Below, piece by piece: positions 1 to 5,163 of a stretch of 5,186 bases of DNA; the first letter of the stretch is position 1; each line of letters starts with the position of its first letter. Made by a program: the position numbers and the translations under genes. Origin of the DNA: Spirosoma sp. (GTDB lineage Bacteria > Bacteroidota > Bacteroidia > Cytophagales > Spirosomataceae); the NCBI GenBank assembly GCA_028288385.1, contig JAQBNX010000487.1, positions 1 through 5,186 on the forward strand, written 5' to 3'. The notes under the pieces were generated by a model. The model was not told where the DNA came from and did not search any database. It was given only the letters and a program-made list of their open reading frames with translations.

Positions 1-626
1 TGCGGTTTACTGAGGTTTTTATCAATGAGCATACAATTGCCAACTCCCTGCACTGGCTGCGTAGCTTTGAATTTTTATTGAATACACCCTACCAGTCCAG
101 CGGCAGCATGGTGGGGGATCAAACGGAAAAAGACCTGTTGGGTCATTTATTGATTGTCCTGATACACGAGTACGATAATGAAGAAGGCTATGATGAACTG
201 ATTATCAATGGCATTATGAAAGCCATTTTGGCGATTTTAGCCCGTAACGTGGTTCGGCAACGATCGCCTGGGCTGGAGGAGAGAAAAAGGCCTAAGCTGA
301 TCGAAGAATTACTGCTATACATCTGCCAGCATATTCACGAGCCGGATGCGCTACGTTTAACGCAATTGGTGGAGCGGTTTCATCTTTCGCCTGGTTATTT
401 GAGCGCATTTTTTAAAAGGCAAACCGGCGAATCGCTGCAGGTCTACATAATAAGCTATAAGCTAAAGATGATCGAAAACCGGCTTCGGTTCAGCACCAGG
501 AGTGTTGCCCAGATCACGGATGAATTTGGCTTTACCGACAGCAGCCACCTGACCAAGCTCTTTAAAAAGCATTATGGTGTTACGCCCAGTGCCTTCAGAG
601 AAAGCTATATCGATAAGCCTGCTTAG
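1..626 (+). CDS. AraC-family transcriptional regulator, 5'-truncated by the window edge
   Basis: The reading frame is open from the left edge (first full codon at base 3) to a TAG at 624-626, giving 207 visible residues. The TTG at 78 is not taken as the start because the frame continues upstream with plausible protein sequence (FINEHTIANSLHWLRSFEF). AraC-family regulators are usually about 280-310 residues, so roughly 80-100 residues, probably most of a cupin-like sensor domain, lie outside. The C-terminal half is a typical AraC DNA-binding domain with two helix-turn-helix units. The first is around visible residues 117-142 (LTQLVERFHLSPGYLSAFFK). The second is around 167-199 (VAQITDEFGFTDSSHLTKLF, then the family-typical KKHYGVTPSAFR). 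It should bind DNA in the cytoplasm and act as an activator or repressor. The ligand and targets cannot be told from this sequence, and its regulated genes may lie to the left. The family assignment is firm. Confidence 0.93.
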   Translation, partial: RFTEVFINEHTIANSLHWLRSFEFLLNTPYQSSGSMVGDQTEKDLLGHLLIVLIHEYDNEEGYDELIINGIMKAILAILARNVVRQRSPGLEERKRPKLIEELLLYICQHIHEPDALRLTQLVERFHLSPGYLSAFFKRQTGESLQVYIISYKLKMIENRLRFSTRSVAQITDEFGFTDSSHLTKLFKKHYGVTPSAFRESYIDKPA

Positions 627-630
627 TAAC

Positions 631-1560
631 TTACACCGTATCGCAGTTCTCAGCCCCGCAGTCGACTTCGGCTACGACTTCTGTTTCGAGCGTAGCGTGA
701 CGAATGGCGTGGTGTTCGAGCCGGTGGCGGACGTCGGCTTTGATGGTTCCCACATCGGTATCCGTCAGATTGGGGGCCAGCACCAGGTGAGCCGTAAGGG
801 CGTTTTCGGTGGTACTCATGGCCCACACATGCACGTGGTGTACATCGCGGACACCCGGCGCGGCCCGCAGGTCGGTCAGCATGCCTGGCAGGTCGATACC
901 AGCCGGAACGCCGTCGAGCGACAGCCTGACACTCTCGCTCAGCAGCCGCCATGTTGATCCAAGAATAACAGCCGCCACCACTATACCGATGATGGGGTCG
1001 AGCCAGAACCAGCCGGTGTAACTAATGATAATGCCGGCCACCACCACGCCCAGCGAAACCAGGGCGTCGGCGGCTAGGTGCAGATAAGCTCCTTTCACGT
1101 TGAGGTCATGGTCTTTGTCCCGAAAAAACAGCAGCGCCGATACCGTATTGATGACCATACCCAGGCCCGCTACCCAGGCCACCGGTCCTCCGGCTACGGG
1201 TTCGGGGTGGCGAAACCGCTGCACACTCTCCAGCAAAATAGCACCGATGGTGACGAGCAGAATGACGGCATTAATGAGCGAGGCCAGCACCGTACTTTTG
1301 CGGTAGCCATACGTAAAGGTGGGTGTTTGCCGGACCCGAGCCAGCCGGAAAGCAAGCAACGACAAGAGCAGCCCCGCCACATCGCTCAGGTTATGGCCTG
1401 CATCGGCAATGAGTGCCAATGAGTTATAGTATAAGCCCAGGCTGAACTCTACTACAACGTAAGCCGTGTTCAGAACCGCGCCGATAATGAGTGCCCGGTT
1501 GACACTGGTCATCGGGGCGGTGCCATGGTGATGGTGTGCGTGGTCGTGTTGGTGCGCCAT
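631..1560 (-). CDS. Cation diffusion facilitator (CzcD/ZitB-like) metal efflux transporter
   Basis: This 309-residue protein matches the usual length and layout of CDF proteins, which exchange cytoplasmic Zn2+ (or Co2+, Cd2+) for protons across the inner membrane. Six membrane segments fall near residues 25-45, 47-72, 88-112, 124-146, 157-180 and 185-203, followed by a cytoplasmic domain (about 208-309). The transport site is visible as H56-N-L-S-D60 in segment 2 and H161-L-A-A-D165 in segment 5. The His/Asp pair in segment 2 is the form seen in zinc-preferring CzcD/ZitB-type members. The N-terminus is histidine-rich (seven His in residues 3-12). The C-terminal domain carries HHVHVWAMS (241-249) and ends with C301 and C306, both possible extra metal ligands. 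I chose the ATG at 1560. A TTG at 1578 would add six residues with no family support. The gene converges on the AraC gene with four bases between stop codons. The promoter probably lies in 1561-1650. The family is secure; metal specificity is inferred. Confidence 0.94.
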   Translation of the reverse strand: MAHQHDHAHHHHGTAPMTSVNRALIIGAVLNTAYVVVEFSLGLYYNSLALIADAGHNLSDVAGLLLSLLAFRLARVRQTPTFTYGYRKSTVLASLINAVILLVTIGAILLESVQRFRHPEPVAGGPVAWVAGLGMVINTVSALLFFRDKDHDLNVKGAYLHLAADALVSLGVVVAGIIISYTGWFWLDPIIGIVVAAVILGSTWRLLSESVRLSLDGVPAGIDLPGMLTDLRAAPGVRDVHHVHVWAMSTTENALTAHLVLAPNLTDTDVGTIKADVRHRLEHHAIRHATLETEVVAEVDCGAENCDTV

Positions 1561-1575
1561 AGTTATTGATGAACG

Positions 1576-1583
1576 CAAAGGTC
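1576..1583 (-). promoter_or_regulatory. Possible -7 promoter box for the CDF gene
   Basis: Read on the minus strand this is GACCTTTG, seven of eight matches to the Bacteroidota -7 consensus TAnnTTTG (G in place of the first T). It sits 15 bases upstream of the ATG at 1560. No TTTG -33 element is found at the usual spacing of about 19 bases, so support is weak. A start near 1570 would leave a very short leader. Confidence 0.2.
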
Positions 1584-1610
1584 TAAAAAAACAACTTGTT
1601 TTCGCGGTTC

Positions 1611-1639
1611 AGCTCAGTAATGTAACTACTGCAATAGCT
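1611..1639. repeat. Imperfect inverted repeat upstream of the CDF gene
   Basis: CAGTA (1615-1619) and TACTG (1627-1631) form a perfect inverted repeat around a 7-base spacer. A further AGCT pair (1611-1614 and 1636-1639) extends it after a 4-base bulge. It lies about 55 bases upstream of the CDF start codon and about 130 bases upstream of the small plus-strand gene, so it could be an operator for either. Arms this short also arise by chance. No known regulator motif is recognised. Confidence 0.2.
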
Positions 1640-1767
1640 GGCCACAGCATTTCTTTCACACAGCAAACGTTTGACCCGCAATAGATGCCATGCCTGTTGG
1701 TATAAAAACAAGACTGTTCATCAAATAGTCTATCAGAGGCAACCAATACCTTTTTTATTATTACGCT

Positions 1768-1971
1768 ATGCTTCGTCGGCTGCCTCCCATCGTTCAGTTC
1801 ATTTTTGTCAGTATGATTGGCATATTCATTGGAACCGTAGCGGGTCTGGTCAATGAGTTTTTTGAGAAACCTTTTAGCGCAGCCAATGCCGTTGTGTGGC
1901 TTTTTCTCATGTTGATTAGTGGGGTGATTGTAGCCCTCATTACGCTATATGGGCGAAACAAATTGGGCTAA
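1768..1971 (+). CDS. Small two-helix membrane protein, function unknown
   Basis: This is a 67-residue protein from ATG 1768 to TAA 1969-1971. I do not recognise a family. It begins with a short basic end (MLRRLPP), then a hydrophobic segment at about residues 8-28 (VQFIFVSMIGIFIGTVAGLV). A polar loop with acidic and basic residues follows (NEFFEKPFSAAN, 29-40). A second hydrophobic segment spans about 41-61, and the protein ends in YGRNKLG. By the positive-inside rule both ends would be cytoplasmic, with the loop outside. The frame is closed upstream by a stop at 1726 and contains no earlier ATG, so this start is the best one. No Shine-Dalgarno sequence is visible. A TACCTTTT at 1747-1754 resembles a -7 box but would leave almost no leader. 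The gene stands alone, divergent from the CDF gene and convergent with the MerC-like gene. The clean two-helix layout argues that it is real, but support is moderate. Confidence 0.6.
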   Translation: MLRRLPPIVQFIFVSMIGIFIGTVAGLVNEFFEKPFSAANAVVWLFLMLISGVIVALITLYGRNKLG

Positions 1972-2114
1972 GTCAATAATCGGCCATGCGGCAGCGAAAT
2001 CAATGGGGGGTTTACTTCGGACTAAAACCGCGGCTATTGGTTAAGGTGCATGAACGATTTGTCTGTATCGATACCTTCCTTTATACCTGATTGAGGGCCC
2101 AGGGTCGGTATATT

Positions 2115-2139
2115 ACCAAACTCATCGACTTAATTTGGT
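2115..2139 (-). terminator. Weak stem-loop at the end of the MerC-like gene
   Basis: ACCAAA (2115-2120) and TTTGGT (2134-2139) can pair as a 6-bp AT-rich stem around a 13-base loop that contains the stop codon. A second short repeat, GGTA-tat-TACC (2107-2117), overlaps it. There is no clear U-run on either strand, so termination is only a possibility. It is the only hairpin-like structure seen in the 150-base convergent gap between the small membrane protein gene and this gene; nothing else is recognisable in 1972-2121. Confidence 0.2.
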
Positions 2140-2517
2140 GTGGGTGTGCTGCAGCCGGTGCTGGCGGATGTTGAGTAGGTGTGTCATAACCAGGCCAGCC
2201 GACGCTAGGTAGCCAATCAGGCGAAAGCTTTCATTCACGTCTTCGAGCAGAATACCAATGGCGAATAAGACCAGAAAGCCCCACAACGCTATTTTGATAG
2301 CGGACGAACCATTGGCTTTTGTAGCGAAGTAAACGGCCACGATGTTAACCCCGACAAACGCATAATCCAGACTCACAAAGCCAATGCGCAAATGTTCGTT
2401 ACGTAGCAAAGCCGTCGTCATGAGCAGCACCGGTGTAACCAGACAATGAATGAGGCACAGCACCGAACCGGTGATACCGATGAGATCGGCTTTGCGGGAA
2501 AGGAGGTCTGGTTTCAT
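2122..2517 (-). CDS. MerC-domain-containing inner-membrane protein
   Basis: This 131-residue protein, starting at ATG 2517, has four predicted membrane helices near residues 13-34, 46-66, 73-91 and 97-117. The first helix carries C21-L-I-H-C25, the CxxHC form found in MerC-domain proteins of Bacteroidota. MerC proteins are inner-membrane carriers that take mercuric ions into the cell using cysteine pairs. Here the second cysteine pair of classical MerC is absent. Instead there is H113 in helix 4 and a histidine-rich tail (H120, H124, H126), so a metal other than mercury is plausible. No MerR, MerA, MerP or MerT lies beside it, which argues against a mercury-resistance operon. The frame also allows a GTG start at 2547 (ten more residues), but a promoter-like box overlaps that extension and the ATG start gives the usual basic N-terminus (MKPDLLSRK). 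The family call is fairly secure; substrate and role are unknown. Confidence 0.8.
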   Translation of the reverse strand: MKPDLLSRKADLIGITGSVLCLIHCLVTPVLLMTTALLRNEHLRIGFVSLDYAFVGVNIVAVYFATKANGSSAIKIALWGFLVLFAIGILLEDVNESFRLIGYLASAGLVMTHLLNIRQHRLQHTHTKLSR

Positions 2518-2527
2518 AGGCAGTACG

Positions 2528-2535
2528 CAAAAATA
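2528..2535 (-). promoter_or_regulatory. Candidate Bacteroidota -7 promoter box for the MerC-like gene
   Basis: On the minus strand this reads TATTTTTG followed by C, an exact match to the TAnnTTTG -7 element of the Bacteroidota primary sigma factor. It ends 10 bases before the ATG at 2517, so transcription from it would give a nearly leaderless message and would exclude the GTG start at 2547. No TTTG -33 element is present at the expected distance, so the call is tentative. Confidence 0.33.
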
Positions 2536-2577
2536 CGATGCTTCCACGAATCGTATCTCTCCCTAACGGTCTTTTAT

Positions 2578-2590
2578 GCAACTTAGTTGC
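2578..2590. promoter_or_regulatory. Palindromic operator candidate (GCAAC-TTA-GTTGC), Fur/Zur-like
   Basis: GCAAC (2578-2582) and GTTGC (2586-2590) form a perfect dyad around TTA, in an AT-rich setting. The dyad lies about 43 bases upstream of the TATTTTTG box and 61 bases upstream of the MerC-like start. A TGCAAC..GTTGC-type dyad of this size and symmetry is the kind of site bound by Fur-superfamily metal regulators (Fur, Zur, PerR). Assigning it to Zur is an inference from the motif shape and the metal-transport gene it precedes. Five-base arms can also arise by chance. Confidence 0.35.
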
Positions 2591-2661
2591 GAATATTTAT
2601 TTTACGTGCTGCCTATATCATTCCATTTGCTCCGCAGCGAGTACTCCACAAGTTGGCTGCT

Positions 2662-2689
2662 GGTATAATCGCCTTAGCACTGATGTCAA
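2662..2689 (-). promoter_or_regulatory. Possible sigma70-like promoter upstream of the MerC-like gene
   Basis: On the minus strand TTGACA (2689-2684) is followed after 16 bases by TATACC (2667-2662). This resembles a -35/-10 pair and lies about 150 bases upstream of the MerC-like start, beyond the palindrome. Bacteroidota primary sigma factors prefer TTTG and TAnnTTTG elements, so this match to the proteobacterial consensus may be coincidental. The TTTTTG here could double as a -33 element, but no TAnnTTTG follows. Confidence 0.2.
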
Positions 2690-2752
2690 AAAGTTGATCT
2701 TAAGCCCGTAGAGCAAACGAGCGGTAATTGAAAAACGTAACAGAGGACTTAC

Positions 2753-3649
2753 CTAAGCCCATACCATACTGAGCACACCCATCAGCATAATGAGTTTGCA
2801 GAAGGTGCTTAGAAAGCCAAAGTCCCGGCGGGTATCGGCAACAACCAATCGGTAAGTAAAATAGGAGAGGGGAATCAGCAGGAAGAGAAAAATAATGGTA
2901 AGCCGGTTATTGTTGAGCGAGTCGGCAATGAGGAACAGCGTTATAACAAACAAACCTATGAGTACGTAGAGCAGGTACTTGGTTCGGCGCAGGCCCCATA
3001 TTATGGGCAGCGTACGACACCCAAAGCGAGCATCTCCCCGAACATCCTGCATATCCTTGATAATTTCCCGGATCAGCGAAATGCCGAAGGAGAATAAAGC
3101 ATAAATAAGCAGCATCTGGGCGTTTTGCCGGTAATAAACGGCTAACGCAATGAACGACAGCGCCGTCAGCAGCGAAATTACCACATTACCAATCAGCGGT
3201 TGCCGCTTAAACTGAGCTGAATAAAACCACAGCAGCGATACGGAAACAACGTCGATGAGAAAAACCCACCGGCTCAGGTACAGGCCAACCAGGCAGCCCA
3301 TTACGTTCAGAACCTGGTGGGCACCAATAGCAACACGCCGTTTCAGGTAGCGGCCGATTACCACCCGGTCGGGTTTGTTAATGAGGTCGATTTTAACGTC
3401 GAAATAATCGTTGATGATGTAGCCCGCTGCTGCAATGCAACCGGTAGAAAAGGACAAGAGCCAGATGGTTGGGTCGGTCAGAATTCGTAGCCAGTCAGCG
3501 CGGGAACCGTCGGGCTCTGGCCCAACCAGAAAAATGCGGGCCAGAAACTGGGTCAGCACCACGATCAGTAGGTTCTGGACCCGGATCAGCCTGAGAAAGC
3601 CAAGAACAAAATCCGTAAAACGAACGGGCTGCCGCACGACTGAAACCAT
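2753..3649 (-). CDS. UbiA-family prenyltransferase, geranylgeranylglycerol-phosphate geranylgeranyltransferase type
   Basis: This is a 298-residue integral membrane protein with about nine hydrophobic segments, the usual size for the UbiA superfamily. These enzymes move a polyprenyl group from its diphosphate to an acceptor at the cytoplasmic membrane. The first aspartate-rich motif is N80-D-Y-F-D84-V-K-I-D88. The second is R194-E-I-I-K-D199-M-Q-D202-V-R-G-D206. Both bind Mg2+ and diphosphate. The basic stretch NKPDRVVIGRYLKRR (91-105) is typical of the Bacteroidota members annotated as geranylgeranylglycerol-phosphate geranylgeranyltransferase, by similarity to archaeal digeranylgeranylglyceryl phosphate synthase. 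The start is ATG 3649, preceded by an A-rich stretch (GGCAAAAA), a common leader in this phylum. No mevalonate-pathway or other lipid gene is adjacent. The next gene upstream on the same strand ends 106 bases away behind a hairpin, so it is probably transcribed separately. The superfamily is certain; the exact acceptor and prenyl donor are inferred, and a quinone or haem prenyltransferase is less likely. Confidence 0.88.
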   Translation of the reverse strand: MVSVVRQPVRFTDFVLGFLRLIRVQNLLIVVLTQFLARIFLVGPEPDGSRADWLRILTDPTIWLLSFSTGCIAAAGYIINDYFDVKIDLINKPDRVVIGRYLKRRVAIGAHQVLNVMGCLVGLYLSRWVFLIDVVSVSLLWFYSAQFKRQPLIGNVVISLLTALSFIALAVYYRQNAQMLLIYALFSFGISLIREIIKDMQDVRGDARFGCRTLPIIWGLRRTKYLLYVLIGLFVITLFLIADSLNNNRLTIIFLFLLIPLSYFTYRLVVADTRRDFGFLSTFCKLIMLMGVLSMVWA

Positions 3650-3689
3650 TTTTTGCCTAAAAATAAGGTTTTTGGTGGATTTGTGGGTT

Positions 3690-3699
3690 TGTGATCACA
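3690..3699. repeat. Perfect 10-bp palindrome in the leader region of the prenyltransferase gene
   Basis: TGTGATCACA is a perfect palindrome 41 bases upstream of the prenyltransferase start codon. It resembles two Crp/Fnr half-sites (TGTGA/TCACA) joined without the normal 6-base spacer, so it is not a standard Crp site. A 10-bp palindrome is expected several times by chance in 5 kb. Its position between gene and terminator-like hairpin is the only support. Confidence 0.2.
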
Positions 3700-3730
3700 C
3701 GCCCGGCGTACGAAGTCATCCCTGACAGAA

Positions 3731-3766
3731 ACACGCATTAATTCCTTTTCGGTCCCTAATGCGTGT
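3731..3766 (-). terminator. Perfect 10-bp stem-loop overlapping the stop codon of the DUF6786-like gene
   Basis: ACACGCATTA (3731-3740) and TAATGCGTGT (3757-3766) are exact reverse complements around a 16-base loop. In the minus-strand transcript the ascending arm contains the last sense codons (ACG CAT) and the first two bases of the TAG stop. The descending arm is followed by UUCUGUC, a poor U-tract. The opposite direction is followed by a GC-rich sequence, so termination would serve the minus strand only. An exact 10-bp arm with a short loop is unlikely by chance in a window this size. It may terminate transcription or protect the 3' end of the message, separating this gene from the prenyltransferase downstream. 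Confidence 0.5.
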
Positions 3767-4997
3767 CCGGCCAGCGGCTAATTTTGCCCAAATCGACGCC
3801 CAGTACGGTCCGGGCCACTCGCTGCAGGGCATCCCGGCTACCTTCGAGGTGGAAGGTACGATGATGGTGCACCAGGGCTTCCCCCCGTTTAAGCGGGCGC
3901 ACGGCCGAATTGGATTCCAGTTCATAGAAAGGACCCATCAGGCTGCCGTCGGCCAGCGGTCCATCGTTGTAGGCGTTGAGCGCATCGCCTTTGTAGGGTT
4001 GTTGATGGTTTTTCCAGCTCGCTGTCAGGTAATCTCCTGTAGGATCCAGATCAAACTGCACCAGCGTCAGAATGCCTCTGTCGAATTCATAGCTGCCCGC
4101 CACCGGTCGGGCCGATAGGGGCGCAATTCCGATTTTACTGCGGAATTTGCCATCGGCCCGCAACAGTACGACCGAATCCTGAACCCGAATACGGTCGGCG
4201 GGGATTTTGCCGAAGTAATTATCGGTTAACTGCACCGCAGCCAACCGCTGCCTGGTGAAAGGAGCAATGATTGTGGTTTGGGGCGATGGATTGAACATAC
4301 CCAGAATCCAGATACCTAGTGCACCTTTGTCGCGCTGCCAGTCTGCGCCCAGGTTACGCAGGGTATTTTGGGTTTCATACCCAACTACTTTTATGCCTTC
4401 CAGCGTACTCATGCCCAGCAACTGGCTAATCTGCGATTGCGATAACACGTTTATCTGCCGGTCAATGCTAATGTCGAAACGCGTACCACTATAATTATGG
4501 AGCGTAGCGCTCTGGCTGAAACGGGCCTGTGACTTTTGCTTGTTGACCAGTTTGTAGCTGACCGTGTCGATCAGGGCGGGGGTTTGCCAGTGGGCAAAAT
4601 CAAATGGCTCTCCGGGCTTAAAATAAACCGAAAACTGACCGCCCTCCGGCGATAGCCAGATGCGGTCTTCACCCCCGTAGGCATTCATGTGTGGCTCGTA
4701 CCGATTGGCGGCAATGAACCGGCTGTTCAGCCAGCCGTAGCTGTTACCGGCGTTGCCGTTGGCGGTGCTGGTCATGACCCGCCCCTGATAGCCCCCAACC
4801 ACTGCTACCTGGGCTGAGTCGTTGTCGGGTGCGGTCAGCACAATAACGTCTTGATGTTTCTGTAAAAAGGCGACCGCCCGACCAAATGTATCCGGCCCAT
4901 TAGTTGTCGAGGTCTGGTTCGACTCCCGGGTTGAGCATTCCGTGAAAATGCCCGTTAACAAAAAACAAATCAGCCAGCAGGCATTGCGATGGTGCAT
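3756..4997 (-). CDS. Exported DUF6786-like protein, putative lipoprotein
   Basis: This 413-residue protein starts at ATG 4997. A GTG at 5066 would add 23 residues ahead of the signal peptide and is rejected. Residues 1-21 form an export signal: a basic start (MHHRN), a hydrophobic core (ACWLICFLLTGIF), then T-E-C21. The cysteine followed by a polar linker (STRESNQTSTTNGPD) suggests a lipoprotein, but Phe at -3 and Glu at -1 are poor lipobox residues. The mature part resembles DUF6786. It has a conserved-looking block at about 105-138 (NAYGGEDRIWLSPEGGQFSV, then KPGEPFDFAHWQ). A second block is at 344-364 (NDGPLADGSLMGPFYELESN), and HHHRTFHLEG (377-386) lies near the end. I recall this family from annotation and cannot verify it here. 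Pattern and beta-rich character suggest a galactose-mutarotase-like sandwich fold acting on carbohydrate, which is inference. No enzymatic activity can be assigned. It is divergent from the bshA-like gene. Confidence 0.82.
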   Translation of the reverse strand: MHHRNACWLICFLLTGIFTECSTRESNQTSTTNGPDTFGRAVAFLQKHQDVIVLTAPDNDSAQVAVVGGYQGRVMTSTANGNAGNSYGWLNSRFIAANRYEPHMNAYGGEDRIWLSPEGGQFSVYFKPGEPFDFAHWQTPALIDTVSYKLVNKQKSQARFSQSATLHNYSGTRFDISIDRQINVLSQSQISQLLGMSTLEGIKVVGYETQNTLRNLGADWQRDKGALGIWILGMFNPSPQTTIIAPFTRQRLAAVQLTDNYFGKIPADRIRVQDSVVLLRADGKFRSKIGIAPLSARPVAGSYEFDRGILTLVQFDLDPTGDYLTASWKNHQQPYKGDALNAYNDGPLADGSLMGPFYELESNSAVRPLKRGEALVHHHRTFHLEGSRDALQRVARTVLGVDLGKISRWPDTH

Positions 4998-5008
4998 GAT
5001 ACGTATCA
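4997..5008. promoter_or_regulatory. Perfect 12-bp palindrome abutting the start codon of the DUF6786-like gene
   Basis: TGATACGTATCA is a perfect palindrome whose last base is the first base of the minus-strand ATG. It occupies the position where a ribosome binding site would lie and may be near the transcription start, so a protein bound here, or a hairpin in the message, could limit expression. About one 12-bp palindrome is expected by chance in 5 kb, so location is the main argument. Confidence 0.33.
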
Positions 5009-5048
5009 ATGTGGGGTATAATGCAAAAAGCCCACCGCCCAGACTGCC

Positions 5049-5056
5049 TACTTTTG
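5049..5056 (+). promoter_or_regulatory. Candidate -7 promoter box for the bshA-like gene
   Basis: TACTTTTG followed by C matches the Bacteroidota -7 consensus TAnnTTTG exactly. It lies about 107 bases upstream of the ATG at 5164 in the divergent gap 4998-5163. No TTTG -33 element is found about 19 bases upstream, and other TTTG-containing runs nearer the gene (about 5107-5123) lack a good downstream box. The call is tentative. Confidence 0.33.
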
Positions 5057-5163
5057 CCACGCCCACGGGTCTCCTTCATATATTCTGCTCCAAAGCCGGG
5101 ATTCTTTTTGCGCCTGTTTGTTGTTTAGGTCTAAACCGTTCTTAGCCTTCGGGCTTCAACTGC

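Noticed and set aside
78..80. TTG codon as the start of the AraC-family gene
   Set aside because: The frame stays open to the left edge with plausible protein sequence, and a start here would remove sensor-domain sequence. The gene is better read as truncated by the window.
614..625. TAAGC-CT-GCTTA inverted repeat at the end of the AraC gene as a terminator
   Set aside because: The loop is only two bases, the arms five bases, and there is no U-tract on either side.
1671..1706. TTGACC and TATAAA as a sigma70 promoter for the small membrane protein gene
   Set aside because: The spacer is 24 bases, far beyond the usual 16-18, and the pair does not fit the Bacteroidota consensus.
1986..2090. 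34-codon plus-strand ORF (begins MRQRNQWGVYFG) just after the small membrane protein gene
   Set aside because: It is short, has no recognisable domain, RBS or promoter, and ORFs of this length are common by chance.
2096..2101. GGGCCC and nearby GC runs as part of a terminator in the 1972-2121 gap
   Set aside because: The palindrome is only six bases with no loop or U-tract, so it cannot form a useful hairpin.
2576..2668. 30-codon plus-strand ORF (begins MQLSCEYLFYV) upstream of the MerC-like gene
   Set aside because: It overlaps the palindrome and promoter-like sequences, has no homology I recognise, and is within chance length.
3690..3699. TGTGATCACA as a Crp/Fnr binding site
   Set aside because: Real sites need about six bases between half-sites; here they are fused. 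It is kept only as a palindrome.
4998..5066. GTG start extension of the DUF6786-like protein
   Set aside because: It would place 23 extra residues before a clear signal peptide starting at the ATG at 4997.
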